Positions 34,914 to 46,065 of a stretch of 64,000 bases of DNA are shown here, piece after piece. How positions within the stretch are numbered: the stretch's first letter is position 1; each line of letters begins with the position of its first letter. Position numbers and translations under genes: made by a program. The stretch is from Desulfonatronum thioautotrophicum (lineage in GTDB: Bacteria; Desulfobacterota; Desulfovibrionia; Desulfovibrionales; Desulfonatronaceae), in NCBI RefSeq assembly GCF_000934745.1, contig NZ_JYNO01000004.1:286035-350034 (forward strand), given 5' to 3'. The notes under the pieces are model-generated. The model did not search any database, was not told the DNA's origin, and saw only the letters and a list, made by a program, of their open reading frames with translations.

Positions 34914-35543
34914 TCAACCTGCTCCGGGGACGACCCCCGCCGCGCCGAGGCGTGACCGGTTGGATGGCCGGTCGGAAGAGGCCAGCCGGTTCAATTTCTT
35001 GCGCCGACGGTCCACTTCGCTGTACAGGCAGCCGCAGTAGCTCTGGCGGTACAGGCCCAGGCGCTTGGACAGGTCGATGCCGGCCTGCCAGCCGGGGCGA
35101 AAATCGTTGGCCAAAAAGACGATGCCGGTCCGCTCTTCCAGTTCCCGGCCAAGAACCAGCAAGGTCTCACGATCTTGATGGATGCTGTAGAGCAGGGTGG
35201 TGCTCACGCTGGGAAAACCGTGCTCGTGGGCGAAGGCAAATGTCCGTTCCAGACGTAGCCGGTAGCAGGACGGACAGCGGCGGTCTTCACGGCCGTGCAC
35301 GGCCTGAAAGAAGCGCCGGGGGTCGTACTCCCCATCCAGGCAGACCAACGGCAAGTCCAGTTCATCAGCGGCCTGCAGCGCGGCTTCCCGGCGCTGGAAA
35401 TATTCCTGCACCCCGTGAATGTTCGGGTTGAAGAAAAACCCCGTAACCTGTTGCCCGGTTTCCCGCAGGTATTGCACCGGCATCAAGGCACAGGGACCGC
35501 AGCAAACGTGCAGCAGGGTGGCGGGCTGGGCTATCCCGGACAT
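34914..35543 (-). CDS. queH: Epoxyqueuosine reductase QueH
   Basis: 209 residues. The characteristic cysteines are in LLHVCCGPCALMP (near residue 14), RRCPSCYRLRLERT (near 88) and YCGCLYSE (near 170). FFFNPNIHGVQEYFQRR is typical. QueH reduces epoxyqueuosine to queuosine in tRNA using a Fe-S cluster. Its first 13 bases overlap the 3' end of rng. The C-terminal 15 residues (RLGAAGVVPGAG) are not part of the family core. Confidence 0.93.
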   Translation of the reverse strand: MSGIAQPATLLHVCCGPCALMPVQYLRETGQQVTGFFFNPNIHGVQEYFQRREAALQAADELDLPLVCLDGEYDPRRFFQAVHGREDRRCPSCYRLRLERTFAFAHEHGFPSVSTTLLYSIHQDRETLLVLGRELEERTGIVFLANDFRPGWQAGIDLSKRLGLYRQSYCGCLYSEVDRRRKKLNRLASSDRPSNRSRLGAAGVVPGAG

Positions 35544-36997
35544 TTCTCACTGAAAATAAAGATGGAATTCTGGAAGCGTTCCTCCAGGTCCTTGATCATG
35601 ATCCGCTTTTGGTTCAGCAGGTACAAGGCCAGTTCAGCGTCGGTGCTGTATTCCAAGGGGGATGGGCAGTTCTTGGATCGTAGCCTGCGATAGATCTCCT
35701 TCAGGGCCTGCAGGGAGCGCCATTCAATGTTGCGCTGCAAGCCCCAGCCCTGGCAATGCGGACAGGGTTCGGTGCTGATGGACAGGGCCGAGGATCCCAG
35801 GCGTTGGCGGACCATTTCCAGCAGGCCGAACTTGGACAGCCGGCCCACGTCCACCCGGGCACGGTCCACCTTGAGGGAGGCCTTGAGCTCCTTTTCCACC
35901 TCCCGGCGGTGCTTGGGGTCGCGCATCTCGATGAAATCAATGACGATCTGCCCGCCCACGTCGCGCATCCTCAGCTGCTGGCCGATTTCCTGGGCCGCCT
36001 CCATGTTCGTCTTGAAGACCATTTCGTTGAAGTTGCTGCCGCTGATCTTGCCGGAGTTGACGTCCACGGCCATCAGGGCCTCGGTCTGGTCAAAAACCAG
36101 CCGCCCGCCGCTGGGCAGAAGCACTTCTCGTCCAAAGATCTGCTCCAGCTGTTTTTCCAGGTTGAAGCGTTCCCAGAGAGTGCGGTCTGTATCCCCGTGC
36201 AGCTTGACCATGTTCTGGCGGCGGGGAAAGGTCAGGGTCACGAATTCCTTGATCAGATCCATGGTTTCCGGGTGGTCGATCCAGATCTCGGCTACGTCCG
36301 TGGTCAGGTAGTCGCGCACGGCCCGGAAGGCCAGTTCCTTTTCCTGGTAGATCAGCACCGGGGGCTGCTCGGTCATGCCTTTCTTGCGCACATCCTTCCA
36401 GAGTCGTTTCAGGAACTGCAGATCCTTGAGCAGGTTGGTTTTGCTTTGGCCCAGGCTGTTGGTCCGGGCGATCAGGCCGATGCCTTCCCCAAGTTCCTGC
36501 TCGCGGAGAATATCCTTGAGCCGGGTGCGTTCCTCGTCGTCCTCGATCTTGCGGGATACGCCGAACTGGTCCTGGCCGGGGGTGAGGACCAGAAAGCGTC
36601 CGGCCAGGGAGAGGTACGTGGTCAGAAAGGCACCTTTGTTCACCGTCGGCTCCTTGACCACCTGCACCAGCAGTTCCTGGCCGTTCTTGAGGACCTTCTG
36701 GATGGGCGGATACTTGCGCCCGTTTTCCGGATTGTGCTCCTTGAGATAGTACTCGGGATGAACTTCGTCGATCTGCAGGAAACCGTTGCGGTTTTCGCCG
36801 TAGTTGATGAACGCGGCCTGCAGGGCCGTGTCGATGTTGTTCACGGTGCCCTTGTAGATATTGCCCTTGGTTTTGGCCTGATGCAGCATTTCAATGAAAT
36901 AATCGGTGATTTTGCCGTCTTCGGCCAAAATCAGCTCGACCTGTTCACCAGGCAGCACGCTGATGAACATTTTTTTGCGTTTCTTGGTTGTTGCCAT
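35531..36997 (-). CDS. rng: Ribonuclease E/G family protein
   Basis: 488 residues. An S1 domain (about 40-120) holds GNIYKGTVNNIDTALQAAFI. The catalytic metal-binding part has LMAVDVNSG near 314 and VIDFIEMRD near 356, and the zinc-link CPHC lies near 427. The length and absence of a long C-terminal scaffold point to RNase G or a short RNase E. It processes rRNA 5' ends and mRNA. It starts a minus-strand group with queH and hemW. Confidence 0.92.
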   Translation of the reverse strand: MATTKKRKKMFISVLPGEQVELILAEDGKITDYFIEMLHQAKTKGNIYKGTVNNIDTALQAAFINYGENRNGFLQIDEVHPEYYLKEHNPENGRKYPPIQKVLKNGQELLVQVVKEPTVNKGAFLTTYLSLAGRFLVLTPGQDQFGVSRKIEDDEERTRLKDILREQELGEGIGLIARTNSLGQSKTNLLKDLQFLKRLWKDVRKKGMTEQPPVLIYQEKELAFRAVRDYLTTDVAEIWIDHPETMDLIKEFVTLTFPRRQNMVKLHGDTDRTLWERFNLEKQLEQIFGREVLLPSGGRLVFDQTEALMAVDVNSGKISGSNFNEMVFKTNMEAAQEIGQQLRMRDVGGQIVIDFIEMRDPKHRREVEKELKASLKVDRARVDVGRLSKFGLLEMVRQRLGSSALSISTEPCPHCQGWGLQRNIEWRSLQALKEIYRRLRSKNCPSPLEYSTDAELALYLLNQKRIMIKDLEERFQNSIFIFSEKCPG

Positions 36998-37027
36998 GAT
37001 TTATCCTTATAAAAAAATGAAAATGGT

Positions 37028-37099
37028 GTAACTGCTCAAAGGTGTCGGGCATGGTCGGCGAATTTGCCCCATGCTTGTCACAATTTTCTGAGCAGTTAC
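37028..37099. repeat. Structured inverted-repeat element
   Basis: GTAACTGCTCA (37028-37038) and TGAGCAGTTAC (37089-37099) are perfect 11-bp arms of a 72-bp element. A second inner pair, GCATGG (37049-37054) and CCATGC (37069-37074), gives a stem-loop within. No T-run. It looks like a small dispersed non-autonomous element between rng and the radical SAM gene. Confidence 0.65.
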
Positions 37100-37148
37100 A
37101 AACTATGAATGCTTCCATTCGTAGAACGGAAGTTGGTCGTAATGTCTT

Positions 37149-38201
37149 TCATGGCGAGGCCTGAAAAAAATCTTCACCAAGCTCTCGGGCACGGTGAATT
37201 GCTCCCTCGGCGGTCAACTCGGCAAACACCGCGCTCATCTGCACTGGATCCAGGCGCAAGGCCGCGCAGACTTGCTCAATGGTCTGTGGCCGGCGACGCA
37301 GGGAATTGAGCACCAGTTCCCGTTGGGTTTCCGCGTTCATTTCCTGGGTGTCCGGATGCTTTTCCCAGGACGTCGTAGCGGCTGAATTCCCTTGCGTCGA
37401 TGCCCTGTCGGAAAAATCGTCGGAAATCTTGCCGGAAAGCACGCCTGGCAATTCCCGAGGCAAGCTCTTTGGCGCTGTTTTCGTCGATCCCCTGGATGAG
37501 CGGACCAGGGCCGCGCGCCATGCATCGAGGGTTTGTTGGTCCACGGCCTTTGCCAGTGGCGAAGCGCCCGGTCTGGTCATGGTGACCACGTCCACCCGAT
37601 CCGGGGCGAGCCTGGGGATAAAATCCCGAAGACGCTCCAGGTTTTCCTGGGAGTCGTTGGTGCCCTGGATCAGGAGAATTTCCAGAAACAATTGCCCGGA
37701 AAAGGCGGTCCGGAAAGCCAGAAGTCCAGCTGTGATGCGTTCCAGGCTGACGCCCTTGCAAGGGGCGTTTACCCTGAGAAACTCATCGGGCACAAGGGTG
37801 TCCAGGGAAGGCAGAACCACTTGCGCCGCACCCAACTCCCGGCGTACCTCCGGCTCATGAAACAGGGTGGAGTTGGTCAGCACGGCCACGGGAATATCCG
37901 GATAGATGGCCCGGCTGCCGTTGATGATCGTCTCCAGTTCCGTGTTCAGGCAGGGTTCGCCCAGTCCGCCCAGGGTGATGACTTCCGGTTTGGGCATCCG
38001 GGTATCCTTCCAGGCCTGGAGTTCATCCAGGATGGTCCGGGCCGGCATGTAGGGGCGGCGTTCCAGGGTATGAACGCGGGTCGGTCCGACCTCGCAGTAG
38101 ATGCAGTCCAGGGAGCAGATGCGTTTGCCCAACAGATCCACGCCTAAAGAGAGGCCGAGGCGTCCAGACCGGACCGGACCGTAAAGAGTTTTGAATTGCA
38201 T
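37149..38201 (-). CDS. Radical SAM protein with C-terminal winged helix
   Basis: 350 residues. The cluster motif is RICSLDCIYCEVG (CxxxCxxC) near residues 29-36, followed by ITLGGLGEPCLNTEL near 75, the GGE-type SAM-binding segment. The radical SAM core ends near 230. A variable linker and a C-terminal helix-turn-helix (PQTIEQVCAALRLDPVQMSAVF) follow. It resembles a group of uncharacterised proteins near the wyosine-forming and spore-photoproduct-type families. The function is unknown. It is divergent from trmI. Confidence 0.75.
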   Translation of the reverse strand: MQFKTLYGPVRSGRLGLSLGVDLLGKRICSLDCIYCEVGPTRVHTLERRPYMPARTILDELQAWKDTRMPKPEVITLGGLGEPCLNTELETIINGSRAIYPDIPVAVLTNSTLFHEPEVRRELGAAQVVLPSLDTLVPDEFLRVNAPCKGVSLERITAGLLAFRTAFSGQLFLEILLIQGTNDSQENLERLRDFIPRLAPDRVDVVTMTRPGASPLAKAVDQQTLDAWRAALVRSSRGSTKTAPKSLPRELPGVLSGKISDDFSDRASTQGNSAATTSWEKHPDTQEMNAETQRELVLNSLRRRPQTIEQVCAALRLDPVQMSAVFAELTAEGAIHRARELGEDFFQASP

Positions 38202-38454
38202 GAGGTGTTGTGATGATGTTGTGGATAAAAAGCGTTGCGATGTGCCATCTGTCCTGCCGGGTCACAATAAGCGATTGTCAAATCGAAAGGGCAATGCCTG
38301 GGCGGTGGTGACGTGGACGGGCACGTGGACGGGCACGCGCACGGGCATCCAAGATGCCGGTGTGAACCGGCCGGCCGTGTCATGGCGAACGTCCAGCCTT
38401 GACAGCCGGGGAGTCTGCACATACCAGCACACTTCTTTTCGTTCAGGAGGCAAT
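38202..38454. repeat. Divergent intergenic region with 12-bp tandem repeats
   Basis: Positions 38311-38346 hold ACGTGGACGGGC twice exactly and a third changed copy. The repeats are in the leader of trmI or its promoter area. No gene is seen. AGGAGG for trmI lies at the right end. Confidence 0.65.
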
Positions 38455-39300
38455 ATGCTCAAACAAGATGATCTGGTAATGCTGGTCTGTCCGCAAGGCA
38501 AGCGATATGTCCGCAAAGTTCGCGAGGGCGAAACCATGCAGACCCATTTCGGGGTTCTTGAGCATGCCGCCTTGCTCCGGGCCGGGTACGGCGAGGAGGT
38601 GCACACCCACCTTGGCCATCCTTTTCGGTTACTCAAGCCCAGTCTCTATGACATGGTCAAGATGCTCAAGCGGCGCACCCAGATCATCTATCCCAAGGAG
38701 ATCGGGTACATCCTGCTCAAGCTGGCCATTGCTCCGGGAAGCCGGGTGATTGAGGCCGGCAGTGGCTCAGGCGCCTTGACCACGGCCCTGTCCTGGTACG
38801 TGGGTGATCAGGGCCGGGTCTACACCTATGAGCAGCGCGAGGAATTCTTCCGTCTGTGCGGGGAGAATCTGCGCTGGTCCGGCCTGGATGAACGGGTGGA
38901 GCAGTTCAACCGGAACATTGCCGAGGGCTTCTTGCAGACCGACGTGGACGCCCTGTTTCTGGACGTGCGCACTCCCTGGGACTTTCTGGATCAGGTGGCC
39001 GCGGCAATCATGCCCGGCGCACCGGTGGGGTTTCTGCTGCCCACGACCAACCAGGTCAGTGACCTGCTGGCCGGTCTGGAACGGGCTCCTTTCGAGGACG
39101 TGGAGGTGCTGGAGATCTTTCTGCGTCGCTACAAGCCCGTGGCCGAACGACTGCGGCCGGATGATCGGATGGTCGCCCACACCGGTTTCTTGGTCTTCGC
39201 CCGGCACGAGGGGCGCAAAACCCCGGCATGTCCGTCTCCGGCACAAACGGCGACGGCGGATCCGGAACTCGATCCGGCGAACCCAGTCGATGCAGCATAA
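38455..39300 (+). CDS. trmI: tRNA (adenine-N1)-methyltransferase TrmI
   Basis: 281 residues. An N-terminal beta domain is followed by the SAM-binding motif VIEAGSGSGALTTAL near residue 100. The later segments LFLDVRTPWDFL near 165 and GFLLPTTNQVSDLL near 190 are typical of the TrmI/GCD14 family, which forms a tetramer and methylates A58 in the tRNA T-loop. A strong AGGAGG precedes the ATG. The last 30 residues are low-complexity. The end of the gene is duplicated (see 39286-39315). Confidence 0.9.
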   Translation: MLKQDDLVMLVCPQGKRYVRKVREGETMQTHFGVLEHAALLRAGYGEEVHTHLGHPFRLLKPSLYDMVKMLKRRTQIIYPKEIGYILLKLAIAPGSRVIEAGSGSGALTTALSWYVGDQGRVYTYEQREEFFRLCGENLRWSGLDERVEQFNRNIAEGFLQTDVDALFLDVRTPWDFLDQVAAAIMPGAPVGFLLPTTNQVSDLLAGLERAPFEDVEVLEIFLRRYKPVAERLRPDDRMVAHTGFLVFARHEGRKTPACPSPAQTATADPELDPANPVDAA

Positions 39301-39315
39301 GTCGATGCAGCATGA
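39286..39315. repeat. 15-bp tandem duplication over the trmI stop codon
   Basis: GTCGATGCAGCATAA (39286-39300, ending in the TAA stop) is followed directly by GTCGATGCAGCATGA (39301-39315). The stop codon was duplicated with it and one base then changed. Confidence 0.8.
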
Positions 39316-39755
39316 AGGACCGTTCTGCTACCGGGAATTCTGAATTTTGTGCGCCCAAGAAAGCTTATCTGGAGTGCTTTTCGGAGTGCGTATCGCATAA
39401 GTTTGACTGAACCAGGAACCGTTCATCAAGCCGTTGCCGAGTACCAAGGGCACAACTTCCTGTTTTTATGGCGCTACGGCTTGATGTTACGAGACTGGTG
39501 AAGGAGTTTCGAGCCGTTCCAAGCAGGGCAAGCCAGCCGACTTTGCAAGAAAAAAATGATGAGAACAAAAATGCCCTGATCGGAAGTGCCCACCTGGTTG
39601 CGATTTTCTGGACATCCAGCTAGATAGTTCTATTCTTTCACGGTGTTTGTTTGTTTCCCCGGCCAGGATCGTTGCATCCGGTCGGGGGCAGTCCCTCAGA
39701 CATTTCTGAACCGACTATTTCTAAACCGACCTGATACCCTGATAACCTACCGTCC
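39316..39755. repeat. Intergenic region with 63-bp inverted-repeat element
   Basis: CATCAAGCCGT (39424-39434) and ACGGCTTGATG (39476-39486) are exact 11-bp arms. The sequence TACGAGACTG right after the right arm also occurs in the element at 960-1078 (TACGAGACTG at 1029-1038), so the two may be related. No gene seen; the rest carries the promoter of aroQ. Confidence 0.55.
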
Positions 39756-40232
39756 ATGACCTGCCGCATTCTCGTTCTCAACGGTCCCAATCTCGGCCAC
39801 CTCGGTCAACGTCAACCGGACATCTACGGCACCCAGGGCATGCGCGATCTGCCCGATTTGCTGGAGACCCTGATGGGACCGGAGGCGGATGCACTTGAAC
39901 TGCTTTTTTTTCAGGGCAATGGCGAGGGGCAGATTATCGACCGGCTGGAACAGGCCCGCAAGGAGGACGTGTTCGGCGTGGCCCTGAACGCCGGCGCGTA
40001 CACGCACACCAGCCTGGCCTTGGCCGATTGTCTGGCCTGGATCGGCCTGCCCTGCGTCGAGGTGCATCTAAGCAACATTCTGGCCAGACCCGAGGCCATC
40101 CGGCACGCCAGCCTGATCGCCCCAAACTGCATCGGAGTGATTTCCGGCTTCGGTCTGCTCAGCTACGCCCTGGCCGTGCAGACCCTTTGGTTGCGCTGGA
40201 CCGTGTCCATTGCCGACGCATCAACTTCTTGA
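39756..40232 (+). CDS. aroQ: Type II 3-dehydroquinate dehydratase
   Basis: 158 residues, the usual length. Signatures include LVLNGPNLGHLGQRQPDIYG with the catalytic Tyr, ALNAGAYTHTSLALADCL, and EVHLSNILARPEAIRHASL with the catalytic His region. The enzyme converts 3-dehydroquinate to 3-dehydroshikimate in the shikimate pathway. There is no clear ribosome site; ATG 39756 gives the standard start. It leads the aroQ-efp-ftsK group. Confidence 0.95.
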   Translation: MTCRILVLNGPNLGHLGQRQPDIYGTQGMRDLPDLLETLMGPEADALELLFFQGNGEGQIIDRLEQARKEDVFGVALNAGAYTHTSLALADCLAWIGLPCVEVHLSNILARPEAIRHASLIAPNCIGVISGFGLLSYALAVQTLWLRWTVSIADASTS

Positions 40233-40270
40233 CTGAAACATTTTCACCATAACCCGATGGGATCACCACC

Positions 40271-40828
40271 ATGCCTTCAACCACCGACTTCAAACGCGGA
40301 TTGAAAATCGAGATCGACGACACCCCGTACGAGATCGTGGAATTTATGCACGTCAAGCCCGGCAAGGGCGGGGCGTTCGTGCGCACCAAGCTTCGCAACA
40401 TTCTTACGGGCCGGGTTCTTGATCAGACCTATCGATCCGGAGAAAAATTCGCCAAACCGGACCTGGAATCGCGGGAAATGCAGTTTTTGTATCACGATGG
40501 CGACGGCTACGTGTTCATGGATATGACCACCTATGAGCAGCTCAGCGTGACCGAGGAACAGGCCGGCGACAAGGGGCGCTATTTGCTGGACGGTCAGCAG
40601 GTCAAGGTGCTGCTTTACCGTGGGCAGGCCATAGACATGGATCTTCCGGCCTCCGTTGTCCTGGAAGTCACCGAGACCGATCCGGGCTTGAAAGGGGACA
40701 CGGTCAGCGGAGCCACCAAGCCGGCGACGGTGCAGACCGGCCTGACGCTCAACGTCCCGCTGTTCATCAACCAGGGCGACATGATCAAGGTCGACACCCG
40801 CACCGGAACCTACATCAGCCGCGAGTAG
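40271..40828 (+). CDS. efp: Translation elongation factor P
   Basis: 185 residues with three OB-like domains. The tip loop is VKPGKGGAF, with lysine 32 at the position modified in other EF-Ps. The C-terminal signature is [21 protein letters not shown] relieves ribosome stalling at proline runs. No modification gene (epmA/epmB or earP) is seen nearby. The tip residue is lysine, so it is not the arginine (EarP) type. Confidence 0.96.
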   Translation: MPSTTDFKRGLKIEIDDTPYEIVEFMHVKPGKGGAFVRTKLRNILTGRVLDQTYRSGEKFAKPDLESREMQFLYHDGDGYVFMDMTTYEQLSVTEEQAGDKGRYLLDGQQVKVLLYRGQAIDMDLPASVVLEVTETDPGLKGDTVSGATKPATVQTGLTLNVPLFINQGDMIKVDTRTGTYISRE

Positions 40829-40862
40829 TGAACGCCGCGCTCGTGGTTCGTCCGATTCCTCC

Positions 40863-43073
40863 ATGTGTCCCGCCGCCGTGAACACCGATGCTCCGGAAAG
40901 CACCGAAGTCAGACTGATCAGGGAAATCTGCGCGCTGACACTGTTGTTCGTCGCTGCGTTCCTTACCCTGAGTCTGCTCAGCTATCATCCCCAGGATCCG
41001 TCCTTCAACCAACAGGCCACCAGCATCCAGACCATCCACAACCAGGCCGGGATTGTCGGTGCGTATGTTGCCGGACTTTTCGTGGATCTTTTTGGACTGC
41101 TGGCTGTGGTGTTTCCGGTCGTGCTGATTTGGCTGGCCCTGGCCTGTGTTTGGAGGATATTCCGGATTCCCTGGTGGCGCTGGTTGGGCATGCTGCTGCT
41201 TTTCCTGGTGTTGCTGGCCAGCTCCCATCATCCCTGGACCATGGAACGGGTCGCCCTGGGCAGTATCCGGGGCGGCGGCTATTTTGGCGATCAGCTGCAT
41301 GGCTTGAGCATCAGGTTGTTTCATGAGCGTGGTGCGCTGCTGCTGTGGCTGTTTCTGGTTTTTTTGGCTTCCCAACTGCTTTTTGGGGTGTACTGGACCA
41401 CCTTGGGCCGGGCCTTGGGGCAGTGGGCCAGCCGCCCGCCGCGACCGCGATCGGCAAAGAGCAAAACCGAGGGCAAGGGGGCCAAGCAGAAGAACAGTGA
41501 GATGCCGGCCTCTCTCCTGGAAGAGTTCAGGATCTCCGGCACGAAAAAACAACCTCCCAAGGCCAAGGAGAGCAAAAAAGAGCGGGACCCGCTGGCCGCA
41601 GTCACCGAACAGCTGGATTTTGCCCTGGGGGAGAAGAACAGCGCGTTTTTTCCAAATCTGAACCTGCTGACCGCACCGGACCGGAAACAGCCGCGGACTT
41701 CACCGCAGCGCCTGCAGGAACTGGCCACGTCTCTGGGCGCATGTCTGTCCGATTTCGGTGTTCAGGGCGAGGTGCAGAACATTCAGCCCGGGCCGGTGGT
41801 GACCATGTTCGAGTACAAACCGGCGCCAGGGGTGAAAATCAGTCGCATAGCCGGACTGAGCGACGATCTGTCCCTGGGGCTAAAGGCGGCCTCGGTGCGT
41901 GTCGTTGCTCCGTTGCAAGGCAAGGACACGGTGGGCGTGGAGATTCCCAACGAACAGCGCCAGTCCGTGTGGTTGCGGGAAATTTTGGAGTCCGGGGCAT
42001 TTCAGGCATCCAAATCCAAATTGACCATTGCCATCGGCAAGGATATCGAAGGCAAGCCCGTGGTTGCGGACCTGGCCCGGATGCCGCACCTGCTGGTGGC
42101 CGGAGCCACCGGGGCCGGGAAAAGCGTGGGACTGAACGCGATGATTGTCAGCATCTTGTTCAAGGCCCGCCCCGATGAGGTCAAGTTTCTGCTGGTGGAT
42201 CCCAAGCGGATCGAGTTGGCCGTGTACGCCAAACTGCCCCACCTGGTGCACCCTGTAGTCACCGAGATGGCTTTGGCCAAAAGTGCCCTGGAGTGGGCCA
42301 TGGCCGAAATGGACGCCCGCTACGAGGCCATGGCCGCGCTGGGTGTTCGGCATATTTCGTCCTACCAGCAAAAGGTTGCCGCGATGGAGCCGGAGGAGGC
42401 CGAACAGCATCGGCCCATGCCGTATCTGGTGATCATCATTGACGAGCTGGCCGACCTGATGCTGACCGCGGGCAAGGACGTGGAGGTGAGCATCGTCCGT
42501 CTGGCCCAGCTGGCTCGAGCCGCGGGCATTCACATGATCCTGGCCACCCAGCGACCGTCGGTGGATGTGGTCACCGGACTTATCAAGGCCAATTTCCCCT
42601 GCCGCATCAGCTTTCAGGTCACCTCCAAACATGATTCCCGGACAATTTTGGATTCCGTTGGCGCGGAGCATCTTCTCGGCCAGGGTGACATGCTTTTCAA
42701 GCCCAGTGCCGGGAAATTGCAGCGCATGCACGGTGCCTTTGTCGGCGATGATGAAATTTCCGCGGTGGTCCAGGCTTGGTACGACCAGCAGCAGCCCAGC
42801 TTTGAACTGGATTTCAGCGAATGGGCCAAGGAGGAGTCTGGTGGCAGCAACGGGTTCGGTCCCGAAGGGTCAGACGTGGTGGACGATCCCATCTACAACC
42901 AGGCCGTGGAATTTATTTTGGAACAGGGCCGGGCGTCCATCTCTCTGCTCCAGCGCCGCTTCAGGATCGGCTTCAACCGTTCGGCCCGGTTCATCGAGCA
43001 AATGGAAAAGGACGGCCTGCTGGGCGCTCAGGAAGGCAGCAAGCCGCGGGCGGTGATCAAGTCGAAGAAGTGA
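40863..43073 (+). CDS. ftsK: DNA translocase FtsK
   Basis: 736 residues. Four membrane helices lie in the first 180 residues, followed by a short charged linker of about 110. The motor domain has Walker A GATGAGKS near 413-420 and Walker B LVIIIDELADLML near 522. The C-terminal gamma domain (about 675-736) holds RASISLLQRRFRIGFNRSAR and should read KOPS-type sites. FtsK moves chromosome ends to the septum and activates XerCD. The short linker is like that of many non-enteric bacteria. Confidence 0.95.
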   Translation: MCPAAVNTDAPESTEVRLIREICALTLLFVAAFLTLSLLSYHPQDPSFNQQATSIQTIHNQAGIVGAYVAGLFVDLFGLLAVVFPVVLIWLALACVWRIFRIPWWRWLGMLLLFLVLLASSHHPWTMERVALGSIRGGGYFGDQLHGLSIRLFHERGALLLWLFLVFLASQLLFGVYWTTLGRALGQWASRPPRPRSAKSKTEGKGAKQKNSEMPASLLEEFRISGTKKQPPKAKESKKERDPLAAVTEQLDFALGEKNSAFFPNLNLLTAPDRKQPRTSPQRLQELATSLGACLSDFGVQGEVQNIQPGPVVTMFEYKPAPGVKISRIAGLSDDLSLGLKAASVRVVAPLQGKDTVGVEIPNEQRQSVWLREILESGAFQASKSKLTIAIGKDIEGKPVVADLARMPHLLVAGATGAGKSVGLNAMIVSILFKARPDEVKFLLVDPKRIELAVYAKLPHLVHPVVTEMALAKSALEWAMAEMDARYEAMAALGVRHISSYQQKVAAMEPEEAEQHRPMPYLVIIIDELADLMLTAGKDVEVSIVRLAQLARAAGIHMILATQRPSVDVVTGLIKANFPCRISFQVTSKHDSRTILDSVGAEHLLGQGDMLFKPSAGKLQRMHGAFVGDDEISAVVQAWYDQQQPSFELDFSEWAKEESGGSNGFGPEGSDVVDDPIYNQAVEFILEQGRASISLLQRRFRIGFNRSARFIEQMEKDGLLGAQEGSKPRAVIKSKK

Positions 43074-43177
43074 TCATTCAACATGCCAACCATCTCGCTG
43101 TTTTCCTGCTGGGTGACGAGTACCGTTGTTCCACATAGATATTGCAATTTCTTTTTTATCCTTAACGGAGTCATATA

Positions 43178-43743
43178 ATGCAGTTACACGGAACCACCAT
43201 CCTCGCCGTGCGCGGCGCGGACGGGGTGGCCATGGCCGGGGACGGGCAGGTGACAATGGGCCAGAGCGTGGCCTTGAAGCACAAGGCCCGCAAGGTGCGG
43301 AAAATTTACAAGGACCGGGTCATCGTCGGGTTTGCCGGAGCAACGGCGGATGCCATGACCCTTTTTGAGCGCTTCGAAGCCAAGCTGGAGGAGTTCGGCG
43401 GCAATCTGGTTCGGGCCAGTGTGGAAATGGCCAAGGAGTGGCGGCTGGACAAGTACTTGCGGCGGCTGGAGGCCATGCTCCTGGTGGCTGACGAGTCATC
43501 CATCCTGCTGCTGAGCGGTACCGGGGACGTGATCGAACCCGATGACGGCGTGGCGGCCATCGGCTCCGGCGGAAGCTACGCCCTGGCCGCGGCCAGGGCC
43601 CTGTCCCGAAATACTCCCTTGGACTGCGAGGACATCGTGCGCAAGTCCATGGACATTGCCGCGGAACTCTGCGTTTTCACCAATGATCAACTGACCCTCG
43701 AATCCTTGCGTAAGAGCGAAGCGAAGAAGGAGACAAGCACCTG

Positions 43744-43744
<1 letters not shown>
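43178..43744 (+). CDS. hslV: ATP-dependent protease subunit HslV
   Basis: 188 residues. The N-terminal GTTILAVR carries the catalytic threonine after a five-residue propeptide, MQLHG. The [21 protein letters not shown] block is typical. HslV forms the proteolytic double ring that is opened by HslU. GGAG is eight bases upstream. Its stop overlaps the hslU start by one base (TGATG), so they are coupled. Confidence 0.96.
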
Positions 43745-45114
<1,370 letters not shown>

Positions 45115-45164
45115 CATGGAACTGTTATTGAACCAGGATACTGCTTTTATCAAAGAGGCTTGCC

Positions 45165-46043
45165 ATGCAACATGAGGTCGCCAAGGCCAAAACCCTGCTT
45201 GAAGCGCTCCCGTACATTCGGGATTTTTTCGGGCAGACCGTGGTCATCAAGTACGGCGGACACGCCATGAAGGACGAACAGCTCAAGCGGGCCTTTGCCT
45301 TGAACATCGTCTTGTTGCGCTATATCGGGGTCAACCCGGTGATTGTGCACGGGGGCGGGCCCCAGATCGGCAAGATGCTGGACCAACTGGGCATCTGTTG
45401 CCAGTTCCGGGAGGGGCTGCGGGTTACGGACGAAGCGACCATGGACGTGGTGGAAATGGTCCTGGTCGGCAAGGTGAACAAGGAGATCGTCAATCTGCTC
45501 AACCAGCACGGCGGCAAGGCCGTGGGCCTCTCCGGGAAGGACGGGCGGATGATCAATGCCCAGAAGATGGAGATGGTCATCCCGCACAAGGACATGCCGC
45601 CGGAAATCATCGACCTGGGCAAGGTCGGCGAGGTCACGGACATCCGCACCGGCCTGATCCGCACCCTGGAGAAGGAGGGGTTCATCCCGGTGATCGCCCC
45701 GGTGGGCGTGGACGACGACGGCGAGACCTACAACATCAACGCCGACGCCGTGGCCGGAGCCGTAGCCGGGGCCCTGGAGGCCAAGCGGCTGATCCTGCTG
45801 ACGGACGTGGCCGGGGTTCTGGACACCGAGGGCAATCTGATCTCTTCCTTGAACCGGCACAAGGCAGTGCAGGCATTGGAAAAAGGGGTGCTACGCGGCG
45901 GGATGATCCCCAAGGTCAAATGCTGCCTGGAGGCCGTGGAAGCCGGCGTGGAAAAGGCGCACATCATCGACGGCCGCCTGGAGAACTCCATCCTGCTGGA
46001 GATGTTCACCAAGGGCGGGATCGGCACGGAAATCATTTTTTAG
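45165..46043 (+). CDS. argB: Acetylglutamate kinase
   Basis: 292 residues. Motifs are [12 protein letters not shown] near 26, [15 protein letters not shown] near 58, and [21 protein letters not shown] near 190. It phosphorylates N-acetylglutamate, the second step of arginine synthesis. It follows hslU after 50 bases and may be in the same transcript. Confidence 0.95.
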   Translation: MQHEVAKAKTLLEALPYIRDFFGQTVVIKYGGHAMKDEQLKRAFALNIVLLRYIGVNPVIVHGGGPQIGKMLDQLGICCQFREGLRVTDEATMDVVEMVLVGKVNKEIVNLLNQHGGKAVGLSGKDGRMINAQKMEMVIPHKDMPPEIIDLGKVGEVTDIRTGLIRTLEKEGFIPVIAPVGVDDDGETYNINADAVAGAVAGALEAKRLILLTDVAGVLDTEGNLISSLNRHKAVQALEKGVLRGGMIPKVKCCLEAVEAGVEKAHIIDGRLENSILLEMFTKGGIGTEIIF

Positions 46044-46065
46044 ACCGGAAGCAACGGAGATAATC

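Noticed and set aside
39316-39755. tRNA or small RNA gene in the gap before aroQ
   Set aside because: No cloverleaf or promoter-terminator pair; only an inverted-repeat element.
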